A stretch of 33,173 bases of DNA from Thiomonas sp. (GTDB taxonomy: Bacteria > Pseudomonadota > Gammaproteobacteria > Burkholderiales > Burkholderiaceae): assembly GCA_027443745.1 (NCBI GenBank), contig DAIAZB010000399.1:1-33173 (forward strand), written 5' to 3'. Positions 9,226 through 16,310 of the stretch are shown here, in pieces. A model generated the notes under the pieces. That model saw only the letters and a program-made list of their open reading frames with translations, had not been told where the DNA came from and did no database searches. Numbering within the stretch: position 1 is the stretch's first letter; each line of letters starts with the position of its first letter. The position numbers and the translations under genes were made by a program.

Positions 9226-10078
9226 TCAGGCGCCTTCGGCCATGATGGGGTTGCGGAGCACGCCGATCTTGTCGATCTCGATCTCGCAGACATCGCCCGC
9301 CTTCATCCACACCGGCGGCGTGCGCGCCTGGCCCACGCCAGCGGGCGTGCCCATGATGATGGCGTCGCCCGGTTCCAGCGTCATGCACTCGGCCAAGAGC
9401 GCAATGGTCTCGTCCACGGGGAAGATCATGTCGTCGGTGTTGGCGTCCTGCATGACCTGGCCGTTCAGGCGGCTCTGGATGCGCAGGCCGGTGGCACCCG
9501 GTGCCAGTTCGTCGGCCGTCACCAGCACGGGGCCGAAGCCGCCGGTGGCGTCGAAGTTCTTGCCGATGGTCCACTGGCCGGTGCGCTTCTGGTAGTCGCG
9601 CACGCTCATGTCGTTGAAGCAGCTGTAGCCGAAGACGTAGGGCAGCGCCCTTTTCCTTGGGCGTGTGGCGCGGCACTTTCTTCGCAATGACCACGGCCAT
9701 CTCGGCTTCGTAGTCGAACTTGAAGGACACCTTGGGGCAAACGCCGGGTTGGCCATGGCCCATCAGCGAGCTCTTGCCGCGGTAGAAGAACCAGGGGTAG
9801 TCGGGCTTGTCGCGGCCGCCTTCCTTGGCGCGGTCGAAGTAGTTCAAGCCCAGGCAGATGATCTTGCCGGGCTCGGGCACCAGGGGCGCGAAGGTTTGCG
9901 AGGCCAGGGGCAGGCGCTGGCCGCTGGCCAGTGCGGCTTTGGCAGCGGCGGCCAAGTCGGTGCCGGCTTCCAGCGCAGCGCGCAGGTCGGCGCAGCCGGT
10001 GCCCAGGGAGATCCAGTCGCTGCCGTCAACCACACCCAGTTGGGCGCGGCCTTGTTGCACGGTGGTGGCGAAACGCAT
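9226..10078 (-). pseudogene. fumarylacetoacetate-hydrolase-family enzyme, frameshifted
   Basis: The 5' part starts MRFATTVQQGRAQLGVVDGS and includes PEPGKIICLGLNYFDRAKEG and VSFKFDYEAEMAVVIAKKVP. The 3' part, in another frame, reads ALPYVFGYSCFNDMSVRDYQ, DDMIFPVDETIALLAECMTL and GDAIIMGTPAGVGQARTP. Together these are the FAH fold with its Asp/Glu metal site. The break falls in a run of AAAAGGG on the minus strand (plus 9648-9654) where one G seems extra; without it the product is 283 residues. Such enzymes hydrolyse acylpyruvates or hydrate ring-cleavage products. By coincidence the shifted frame stays open and reads into the monooxygenase. Confidence 0.87.
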
Positions 10079-10094
10079 GGTGAGTCCTTGTGGT

Positions 10095-11000
10095 TCAGAG
10101 TGAAGTGGAAAAGCGGACGGCGCGTTGCGCCTCTTTCAGGCGGGCACTGGGCGGCGCGGAGATGCCCCATTGGTCGACCCGTCCCTGCGGCCAGGTCCAG
10201 TCCTGCGGGCCGCGCACGCGGTAGCTGTCGTCGACCTGCTCCACCTCGGCGGTGTATTCGATGACGATGCCAAACGGGTCGATGAAGTAGTTGAAGGCGT
10301 TGTCGCCCGGGCCGTGGCGGCCGGGGCCCCATTCGATGCCGTGGCCGGCGTCCTTCATGCGGCCACCGCCGCGCATCACCGCGTCAAGCGTGGGCATGAC
10401 GAAGGCGATGTGGTTGAGCGCGTCGTTGTCGGTGTCGCCGAAGGCGATGGTGTGGTGGTCGCGGTCGCAGTTCATGAAGGCCATGATCCGCGTGCGGTCG
10501 GCCAGCACGAAGCCCAGGGCGCGCTCCAGGAAGCCCTGAGCCGCGGGCACGTCATGCGTGTTCAGCACCGCATGCGCCAGGCGCTGCGGCACGTCGCGCG
10601 GCGGCGGGTCGTCTGTGGTGCGGCGGGTGTCGCCATGCACCACCTCATAGCGCCGCCCATGAGCGTCACGCAGCCGCACGGCATGGCCGCCTGCAGGGTC
10701 TGATGAAGGCGCCGCCAGCTGCTCCACCGTGCCGCCGGCGGCCACTGCGGCGGCCGCGGTGGCGGCCAGTGCGTCTGCGCTGCGGGCACGCAGCGTCACC
10801 TTCAGGATCTGCGGCAGGCCCGCACGTTCATGCAGCGCCAGCAGGTGGTGGTCCGCGCCGCTGCCGCGCAGGTACAGGACGCCTTCGCCGCTGGCGGCCA
10901 CGGTGAGGTGCCAGACCTGCGTGTAGAAGGTCTCGGCCGCGGCCAGGTCCGGCACGGTGAGCGCGACGCTGCGCAGGGCTTCGATCCAGGGGGACTTCAT
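10095..11000 (-). CDS. two-domain VOC protein, extradiol dioxygenase type
   Basis: This 301-residue protein consists of two vicinal-oxygen-chelate modules (about residues 8-125 and 141-255). The second retains metal ligands at His143 (LAHAVLNTHD), His197 (ALNHIAFVM) and Glu248 (GIVIEYTAEV), the 2-His-1-carboxylate iron site of type I extradiol ring-cleavage dioxygenases. The length equals that of catechol 2,3-dioxygenase relatives. It probably opens the ring made by the hydroxylase encoded downstream. Its ATG overlaps the TGA of the upstream amidohydrolase (ATGA), so the two are translationally coupled. The substrate is unknown. Confidence 0.9.
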   Translation of the reverse strand: MKSPWIEALRSVALTVPDLAAAETFYTQVWHLTVAASGEGVLYLRGSGADHHLLALHERAGLPQILKVTLRARSADALAATAAAAVAAGGTVEQLAAPSSDPAGGHAVRLRDAHGRRYEVVHGDTRRTTDDPPPRDVPQRLAHAVLNTHDVPAAQGFLERALGFVLADRTRIMAFMNCDRDHHTIAFGDTDNDALNHIAFVMPTLDAVMRGGGRMKDAGHGIEWGPGRHGPGDNAFNYFIDPFGIVIEYTAEVEQVDDSYRVRGPQDWTWPQGRVDQWGISAPPSARLKEAQRAVRFSTSL

Positions 11001-12025
11001 GCGGTCTCCAGGGTAGAACCCGCGCGCGCACCCAGGAAGCGGCGCGCATTGCCAAAAGCCAGCGCGTCCTGCGTGGCGGCATCGAAGCCGGCCTCGTCCA
11101 GGCGCGCCAGCGGGCGGGGTTCGTGGAAGTTGAAGGGGTGGTCGGTGCCGATGAGCAGTGCCGGCGTGCCCACCGTGGCGTGCAGGTGGCGCAGCATGGG
11201 CGCGTCGTACACCAGGGTGTCGTAGAAATGGCGCCGGGCCTGTTCACGCGGGGACTCGCTGATGCTGCTGGCCAGCGCCCGAAAGGTCTTCCAGCCCTGC
11301 TGCAGGCGCGGCAGCAGCGACATCAGCGTGCCTCCGCCGTGGCTGAAGGCGATGCGCAGCGTGGGCACGCGCTGCAGCAGGCCGCCGGTGATGACGGAGG
11401 CCGCCGCCAGTCCCACGTCGGTCGGGTAGCCCAGAACCTGTTCCAGCGGCGCGGGGCCAAGCAGGCGGTCCATGCCGGCCGGCTTGAGTGCGTGCACGAA
11501 GACCGGCACGTCCAGGTCCACGCAGGCGGCAAAGAAGGGGTCGAAGCGCGCGTCGCCGATGGGCTTGCCGTTGACGTTGCTCCCGATCTCCACGCCCACC
11601 AGGCCCAGCACCTCCACCGCATGGCGCAGTTCGGTGATCGCCGCGTCCACGTCCTGCAGCGGCACGGCCGCAAAGCCCAGCAGGCGGCCGGCCGATTCGG
11701 CGCAGATGTGCGCCGTGGTCTCGTTGAGGTAGCGGATGAGCGGTGCCGCTGCGGCCAGGTCCAGCCAGTAGGACAGCAGTTCCGGCATGGGCGACACCAC
11801 CTGGTGGCTCAGGCCCATGCCGTCGAAGTCACCGATGCGGCGCGGCGCCGACCAGCAGTGGTCCGACACCGTGCGGTAGTGCTTGCCGTGCACCAGCACC
11901 TGGCGGTGGCAGACGCCGTTCACATCAGGCGCTGCAGCGGTGCTCAGGCCCGCCGCCGCCAGGTGGGCAGGGAACTCCGCCGGCACGATGTGCGCGTGGA
12001 CGTCGATGCCGCAGCGGCAGCGCAT
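10997..12025 (-). CDS. ACMSD-like amidohydrolase, probable decarboxylase
   Basis: This 342-residue TIM-barrel amidohydrolase has the HxH motif at residues 10-12 (GIDVHAHIVP), His in VFVHALKPAG, His in IAFSHGGGTL and Asp in LIGTDHPFNF. This is the metal site of the amidohydrolase_2 group, which includes aminocarboxymuconate-semialdehyde, gamma-resorcylate and 5-carboxyvanillate decarboxylases. The start at 12025 was chosen because the HxH region normally lies within the first 15 residues; an upstream start would overlap the preceding gene. It follows the GlcG-like gene by 13 bases. Non-oxidative removal of a carboxyl group from an aromatic or ring-opened acid is the best guess. Confidence 0.88.
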   Translation of the reverse strand: MRCRCGIDVHAHIVPAEFPAHLAAAGLSTAAAPDVNGVCHRQVLVHGKHYRTVSDHCWSAPRRIGDFDGMGLSHQVVSPMPELLSYWLDLAAAAPLIRYLNETTAHICAESAGRLLGFAAVPLQDVDAAITELRHAVEVLGLVGVEIGSNVNGKPIGDARFDPFFAACVDLDVPVFVHALKPAGMDRLLGPAPLEQVLGYPTDVGLAAASVITGGLLQRVPTLRIAFSHGGGTLMSLLPRLQQGWKTFRALASSISESPREQARRHFYDTLVYDAPMLRHLHATVGTPALLIGTDHPFNFHEPRPLARLDEAGFDAATQDALAFGNARRFLGARAGSTLETA

Positions 12026-12038
12026 GGTGAGCCGCGGC

Positions 12039-12464
12039 TCAAGCGTGCTGCAAACCTGCCGCGGCGATGCCGGCGATGACGATCTGCTCGTCCTCGTCAC
12101 CGGTGCCGCCCGACGCACCGGCCGCGCCCAGCACGGTGCCGGCTGCGTCGGTGATCAGCACCGCGCCGGTTTGCGGAATGAAGTGCTGGGCCGAGGAACT
12201 GGCGATGGTGCCGAAGAAGGCCGGCATGTCCTTGGCCCGCACCGCGAGCGCGCGGCTGTTGGTGCCCATGCCCACGGCGGCCGCAGCCTTGCCCAGGCCG
12301 ATGTCCAGGCGCAGCGCGCTGGCGCCGTCTTCACGGGCCGAGGCCACCACCTGCGCGGCCGCGTCCACCACCACCACGCCCATGGGCTTGAAGCCGTGCT
12401 GGCGGGCGGCGGCCAGGGCACCGTCGATCAAGGTGCGGGCCTGGGCCAGGGTGAGCTTGCTCAT
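12039..12464 (-). CDS. GlcG/HbpS-family protein
   Basis: This 141-residue protein starts MSKLTLAQARTLIDGALAAA and contains GVVVVDAAAQVVASAREDGA, ALAVRAKDMPAFFGTIASSS and a Gly-rich end GAAGASGGTGDEDEQIVIAG. These mark the GlcG/HbpS (DUF336) fold, whose members bind haem or small cofactors and often sit in glycolate, diol or aromatic operons. A GGAGA before the ATG supports the start at 12464. It is the first gene of the minus-strand operon and faces the GntR gene. A role in handling a cofactor or toxic intermediate is inference. Confidence 0.88.
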   Translation of the reverse strand: MSKLTLAQARTLIDGALAAARQHGFKPMGVVVVDAAAQVVASAREDGASALRLDIGLGKAAAAVGMGTNSRALAVRAKDMPAFFGTIASSSAQHFIPQTGAVLITDAAGTVLGAAGASGGTGDEDEQIVIAGIAAAGLQHA

Positions 12465-12573
12465 GCGGGGTCTCCAGTAAGGACAGCCGCCAGTTTTATA
12501 TACAAAAGCTGATCCTGCAACCATAACAACACAAATTGACAGCCAGGGCGGCTTGTGTACATTTCCGCCCACC
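12465..12573. promoter_or_regulatory. divergent promoter region with two GntR-like operator candidates
   Basis: The 109-base gap between the divergent glcG-like and gntR genes is AT-rich compared with its neighbours. It holds TTTTATATACAAAA (12494-12507; reverse TTTTGTATATAAAA) and TTGTGTACA (12553-12561). Both fit a TTGTRTAYA half-palindrome such as FCD-type GntR proteins bind. The first overlaps a TATA-rich -10-like segment for the leftward operon. The second lies 12 bases before the gntR start. Repression of both directions until an inducer binds is a reasonable model. Confidence 0.55.
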
Positions 12574-13272
12574 ATGGCCCGAACCTCTGTCCTTGCCACA
12601 ACCAGCGGCACCGCCACCCGCGCCACCAGCCTGTACGACCAGCTGCGCGGCGACTTGCTGGGTGGCGACCTGGAGCCCGGCACCAAGCTGGCGATCGAGG
12701 CCCTGGCCGAGCACTACGAAACCAGCGCAACCCCGCTGCGCGAGGCGCTGAACCGGCTGGTCTCCGATGGACTGGTCGAGCGCCGCGAGCAGCGCGGCTT
12801 CGTCGTCGCCGCCATCAGCGCCGTCGACCTGGCAGAGATCACCAAGACCCGCTGCTGGCTGGAGGAGATCGCGCTGCGCGAGTCCATCGCCGCGCACACC
12901 ACCGCCTGGGAAGAAGCCCTGGTTCTGGCCCACCACCGGCTGGCCAAGACGCCGCGGTCCCTCTCGGACAAGACCTTCCAGGACAACCCCGACTGGGAGC
13001 CGCTGCACCGCGCCTTCCACCGCGCGCTGATCAGCGGCTGCGGCTCACGCTGGCTGCTGAACTTCTGCGAACAGCTGGCCGACCAGCACCACCGCTACCG
13101 GCGGCTGTCGGCCCCGCGTGCCTTTGCCAAGCGCAAGGTGAGCAATGAACACCAGCAGCTGGTGGAAGCGGCGCTGGCGGGGCGAGCAGACGAGGCTGTG
13201 GCACTGTTGCGCACGCACTTCGAGCGCACGGCAAATGTCATCCTTGACGACCCAAAGCTCTTTGGAAATTAG
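12574..13272 (+). CDS. GntR-family regulator with FCD ligand domain
   Basis: This 232-residue protein has a winged helix-turn-helix at about residues 15-77 (SLYDQLRGDLLGGDLEPGTK, TPLREALNRLVSDGLVERRE). It is followed by the all-helical FCD domain, whose metal/ligand residues are seen in EPLHRAFHRALIS, DQHHRYRR and NEHQQLVEAALAGRADEAVA. The ATG at 12574 is preferred over an in-frame TTG 21 bases upstream because the latter overlaps the candidate operator. It is divergent from the catabolic operon and probably represses it, with an aromatic or carboxylic acid as inducer. Confidence 0.92.
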   Translation: MARTSVLATTSGTATRATSLYDQLRGDLLGGDLEPGTKLAIEALAEHYETSATPLREALNRLVSDGLVERREQRGFVVAAISAVDLAEITKTRCWLEEIALRESIAAHTTAWEEALVLAHHRLAKTPRSLSDKTFQDNPDWEPLHRAFHRALISGCGSRWLLNFCEQLADQHHRYRRLSAPRAFAKRKVSNEHQQLVEAALAGRADEAVALLRTHFERTANVILDDPKLFGN

Positions 13273-13385
13273 TCAAGCGACGGCTGCGGAGTGGTACATG
13301 AGTACTAATGGTGTTCCGCCAGCGGTGGCTGGCCGACTTGGGTGCCGGCCCACGTCTTCACCGGTGAAGGCGTTCGGCGACGCCG

Positions 13386-13565
13386 ATGCCCGAGAATCTC
13401 GATGAGGTTGTGATCAGGCTCGCGGACGTGAACCGAACAATCTTCGACACCGCGCCTGTTCGCAGCACGGGCCCCTCCTCAATCGGTACTCCCGCCGCCT
13501 GGACCGATGACGGGCGATCAGAGAACGCGCCAAGAAACACCTCACAATTCTTTATTACCAAATGA
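13386..13565 (+). CDS. possible small protein, unknown
   Basis: The 373-base gap between the GntR and recombinase genes has one small open frame of 59 residues: MPENLDEVVIRLADVNRTIF at the start and NTSQFFITK at the end. Its composition is less GC-skewed than the nearby shadow frames, and it has a mixed helix-like first half. No Shine-Dalgarno sequence is obvious, and no family is recognised. It could be a genuine small gene or a relic of an excised or decayed gene. Confidence 0.3.
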   Translation: MPENLDEVVIRLADVNRTIFDTAPVRSTGPSSIGTPAAWTDDGRSENAPRNTSQFFITK

Positions 13566-13566
13566 C

Positions 13567-13614
13567 GTCCTGATAAGAACACTTCTCAGGACATCGCGAA
13601 AATTCTTCTATAGT
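13567..13614 (+). promoter_or_regulatory. candidate promoter and operator for the recombinase gene
   Basis: An inverted repeat GTCCTGA (13567-13573) and TCAGGAC (13586-13592), separated by 12 bases, overlaps the -35 position of a -10-like TATAGT at 13609-13614. Transcription would then begin just before the ATG at 13646. The arrangement suggests a repressible recombinase promoter; the -35 match itself is weak. Confidence 0.4.
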
Positions 13615-13645
13615 GGGGGTACCGCTCTTGGGGGACCCCTTTTTC

Positions 13646-16099
13646 ATGCCTACGGAGGTGGTGGCTTCAGAGGTAGCGCCGGCCCCTGGCCAGCTCACCG
13701 CCAACGCCAGCGTGCCGCCGCGGCGCCGTGGCCGCCCGCGTGGCGCGAAGACCCGCCTGCTGCGCGAAGGCCGTGGCGAGCTCGGCCGCCATCACTTCGC
13801 ATTTCTGCGCGCCCTCCTCGACGGGGTCGACCTTGAGCGCGCCTGGCGGCTCTACCTCTCCTTCACCGGCGGACCCAGCGATCGTCGCCACTTCGCAACC
13901 CGTCTGCGCCTGGTTGTCGCGGCGATCGAGCACGCCGGCGAGGCGCGGGGCTGCGGTTCGGAGTTGGCGGTGGCGCTGCCGGCCTTGCGCGCCCTGCCCG
14001 ACTTTGCCGTAGCGAAAGCTGGACGAGGGGCAGGAAAAGCCGGACACATCAGCACTCCCGAGGTGGCGCTGAGGCCGGCATCAAGCCAGCCACCCTCCCC
14101 TGCCCTCGAAGAATGGCGCTCGCAGTACTGCGGTGCGACCGGAATCGACGAGGACTTCTACACGGAAGCGGAGTGGCTCGAGTTCTACGGCGAGGAGTTC
14201 GGCGAGGACGCGGCGACGGGCCAGACCGGGGCAGGAAAAGCCGGACACTTGGCCGCCCCGCCCTCCCCTGCCCTGTCCGCCACGACTCATTCGCGACTTG
14301 TCGAGGGGTCGTCTGCCGCGGCCGCCCCGCGGCTATCCGCGACCCAACGCAAGGCGGTCGTCGAGGCACTTGCGGCGCTGGAGCGCGTGCTGTCGCGTGA
14401 GGCCAGTCTGGAAGACGAGGCTGGCTTCTGGCTCGGCTCCGGCATCCCGCGCGACCTGGCCAAGGTCGGCGTCAAGTCGCTTGGCGACCTGGTCAACTAC
14501 ATCAACATCTACGGGTTCCGGTGGCACCGCCGTGTGCCCCGGATGGGCGTCGTTCGGGCCCGGCGGCTGCTCGACTGGCTGACCCCCATCGCCGAGGTCG
14601 GCGGACGGCCGTTCAAGGAGTCGGCCCGGCGCCCGGAGACCGACCTGGCGCTGCTGCGCCGGCGGGAACTGGCGGGTCGGGGGGTGGCCGGTGCGGAGCC
14701 GTTCGCCCTGGTCCCGATCGTCGATGGCGCCTTGTCCGATGCCCTGTCTGGCCGTCAGGGCGCCTTCCGATCGCATGAGGCCAACGTCTGGGGCGCGGAG
14801 ACCGATGTTCAGGCGATCAGCCAGTGGCTCAGCCGGTACCAGGGGCAGACCCGGCGGGACTACACGCGCATCGCCGAGCGCTTCTACCTCTGGTGCATCC
14901 ACGTCCGGCGCAAGGCCCTCTCCTCGCTCCAGGAGCCCGATCTGCAGGGCTACCAGGCCTTCCTGGCGGCTCCGCCGGCCGATTGGGTGCAGGAGCGCAA
15001 GGTGAGGCGCGACGACGCCTCCTGGAGGCCTTTCCGGGGCCCTCTGGGACGGAACAGCCAGCGACACGAGTTCACCGTGCTGGGCAGCATGTTTTCCGCC
15101 ATGCACGAGAAAGGGTACCTGCGGGCCAATGCCATGGCGAACCTGGGCCGGACGCTGGGCCTGCTGAAGCCGAGCATCGACGTTCGCCGGTCCCTGAGCG
15201 AGCGCCAGTGGGCTTTCGCCATGGAGGTGCTACATGAAAAGCCGGACACTCCCGAGCGGCGGCGCCTGCAGTTGCTGCTGGAACTCGGCAGCACCACCGG
15301 CCTTCGTTTGTCGGAGCTGGCCACGACCCGGCTGAAGGGCTTCCGGCGGGAACTGGTGGATGGCCAGGAGGCATGGTTGCTGGACGTCATCGGCAAGGGC
15401 GGGAAGCCCCGGACGGTGATGGTCTTCGACGAGATCAAGACGCTGCTCGAGCAGCACTACCAGGACATGGACGCTGCAGGCCTGGGCTTCGACTCACGTG
15501 TGGAGAGAGTCCAGGCGGCCAACAGCCTTCCGACTACCGCGGCAGGCGAGCGCATGGCGGGAACCGGCCACGAACTCGACAGCAGGCCCGATGAGGGTGT
15601 GGGGCAGGCATTGCAGGACGCGTTGCGAGCAGAGCACCAACAGGCCTGGCGGCCCCTCGTCGGGATCCTCAAGCGCCCTCCCCCGCGCCGCAATCTGGAC
15701 CGGCTCGGCGTTCCGTTCCTGGATCGCGAACTGCCGTCGCAGGCTGACCGCTACGGCGCACTGGAGCGCTCGGCGATCTACAAGGCGCTGCGCCGGTTCT
15801 TCCGCGAGGTGGCCGTCGCCGCCGCTGCGCGCGATGGCGCCCCCGGTTCGGCGGACTTCCTGAACGCATCGACTCACTGGCTGCGTCACACCTTCGCCAA
15901 TTCCGCCGTGAAGCAGATGCAACCCCAGGTCCTGCAGAGCCTGCTTGGGCACTCCGACCTTCGGGTGACCTCGGTCTACGTGAAGGCTGACGCTGTGGAT
16001 CTCGTGCGGGGCATGCGGGCGATGCAGCGGGCGGCCGGATCGGGGACTGAAGAAGCGCCGCGCCGGAGGGCATCAGCGGCGTCCGGCACACCAAAGTAG
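13646..16099 (+). CDS. large tyrosine recombinase (phage-integrase family, DUF3701-type amino domain)
   Basis: This 817-residue recombinase starts at ATG 13646; an earlier GTG at 13613 overlaps the promoter. Residues about 40-110 (HHFAFLRALLDGVDLERAWR) match the DUF3701-type integrase amino region. A core-binding SAM-like domain follows at about 380-480 (ISQWLSRYQGQTRRDYTRIA). The catalytic residues are all present: Arg554 (TTGLRLSEL), a Lys in IGKGGKPR, His744-x-x-Arg747 (HWLRHTF), His769 (LLGHSDLR) and Tyr778 (TSVYVKAD). About 100 extra residues lie between the Lys and His motifs. Two linker regions near residues 130 and 197 are encoded by copies of a DNA repeat. Position beside parAB suggests multimer resolution or replicon integration. 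Confidence 0.9.
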   Translation: MPTEVVASEVAPAPGQLTANASVPPRRRGRPRGAKTRLLREGRGELGRHHFAFLRALLDGVDLERAWRLYLSFTGGPSDRRHFATRLRLVVAAIEHAGEARGCGSELAVALPALRALPDFAVAKAGRGAGKAGHISTPEVALRPASSQPPSPALEEWRSQYCGATGIDEDFYTEAEWLEFYGEEFGEDAATGQTGAGKAGHLAAPPSPALSATTHSRLVEGSSAAAAPRLSATQRKAVVEALAALERVLSREASLEDEAGFWLGSGIPRDLAKVGVKSLGDLVNYINIYGFRWHRRVPRMGVVRARRLLDWLTPIAEVGGRPFKESARRPETDLALLRRRELAGRGVAGAEPFALVPIVDGALSDALSGRQGAFRSHEANVWGAETDVQAISQWLSRYQGQTRRDYTRIAERFYLWCIHVRRKALSSLQEPDLQGYQAFLAAPPADWVQERKVRRDDASWRPFRGPLGRNSQRHEFTVLGSMFSAMHEKGYLRANAMANLGRTLGLLKPSIDVRRSLSERQWAFAMEVLHEKPDTPERRRLQLLLELGSTTGLRLSELATTRLKGFRRELVDGQEAWLLDVIGKGGKPRTVMVFDEIKTLLEQHYQDMDAAGLGFDSRVERVQAANSLPTTAAGERMAGTGHELDSRPDEGVGQALQDALRAEHQQAWRPLVGILKRPPPRRNLDRLGVPFLDRELPSQADRYGALERSAIYKALRRFFREVAVAAAARDGAPGSADFLNASTHWLRHTFANSAVKQMQPQVLQSLLGHSDLRVTSVYVKADAVDLVRGMRAMQRAAGSGTEEAPRRRASAASGTPK
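14027..14107 (+). repeat. small repeat element inside the recombinase gene, copy 1
   Basis: Starts GGGGCAGGAAAAGCCGGACA (14027) and ends CCCTCCCCTGCCCT (14093-14106). The two ends are imperfect inverted copies (GGGGCAGGAAAAG versus AGGGCAGGGGAGG on the other strand). It is an in-frame stretch coding for a Gly/Ala/Pro/Ser linker. Confidence 0.55.
14228..14274 (+). repeat. small repeat element inside the recombinase gene, copy 2
   Basis: The same left end (first 21 bases identical to copy 1, including AAAAGCCGGACAC) and the same right end CCCTCCCCTGCCCT (14261-14274) enclose a shorter centre. It too stays in frame. A third partial copy, GAAAAGCCGGACAC, lies at 15236-15249 in a different reading frame of the same gene. 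Confidence 0.6.
15236..15249 (+). repeat. third partial copy of the AAAAGCCGGACAC motif
   Basis: GAAAAGCCGGACAC recurs here followed by TCCCGAG, as in copy 1 after a short gap. It is read as HEKPDTPE rather than GKAGH, so the identity is at DNA level and not due to protein constraint. Confidence 0.5.
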
Positions 16100-16114
16100 G
16101 CCTGCGGAGGCGGC

Positions 16115-16133
16115 GTGTGGTACGGAACCACAC
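16115..16133. promoter_or_regulatory. parS-like palindrome 1
   Basis: GTGTGGT and ACCACAC flank ACGGA. The core GTGGTACGGAACCAC is shared with the other two sites in this 210-base gap. It is probably a ParB-binding centromere site. Between sites 1 and 2 a small hairpin GCCCCT-GGA-AGGGGC (16146-16160) follows the recombinase stop. Confidence 0.75.
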
Positions 16134-16173
16134 CCCCTGTCGGCGGCCCCTGGAAGGGGCATTCCGGAGCGCT

Positions 16174-16188
16174 GTGGTACGGTACCAC
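16174..16188. promoter_or_regulatory. parS-like palindrome 2
   Basis: GTGGTACGGTACCAC is a perfect 7-bp-arm palindrome around one G, and is flanked on both sides by GAGCGC. It lies 59 bases from site 1. Confidence 0.75.
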
Positions 16189-16279
16189 GGAGCGCATTTG
16201 GAGGCCGATCGGGCCGCGCTTCTGACTCCCGCGACTCGCCAGAATTGGTTCCGGATTGAGCCTCGGCGGGGGATTCGAT

Positions 16280-16308
16280 GGTGTCCGTGGTACGGAACCA
16301 CGGACACC
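16280..16308. promoter_or_regulatory. parS-like palindrome 3, longest
   Basis: GGTGTCCGTGGT and ACCACGGACACC are perfect 12-bp arms around ACGGA, ending two bases before the parB stop codon. It has the same core as sites 1 and 2. Besides ParB binding, the RNA could form a strong hairpin ending the parAB transcript, although no T run follows. Confidence 0.75.
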
Positions 16309-16310
16309 CC

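Noticed and set aside
13386..13565. NTSQFFIT ending recalling the cyclophilin motif
   Set aside because: The rest of the 59 residues has no cyclophilin character and the protein is far too short; chance likeness.
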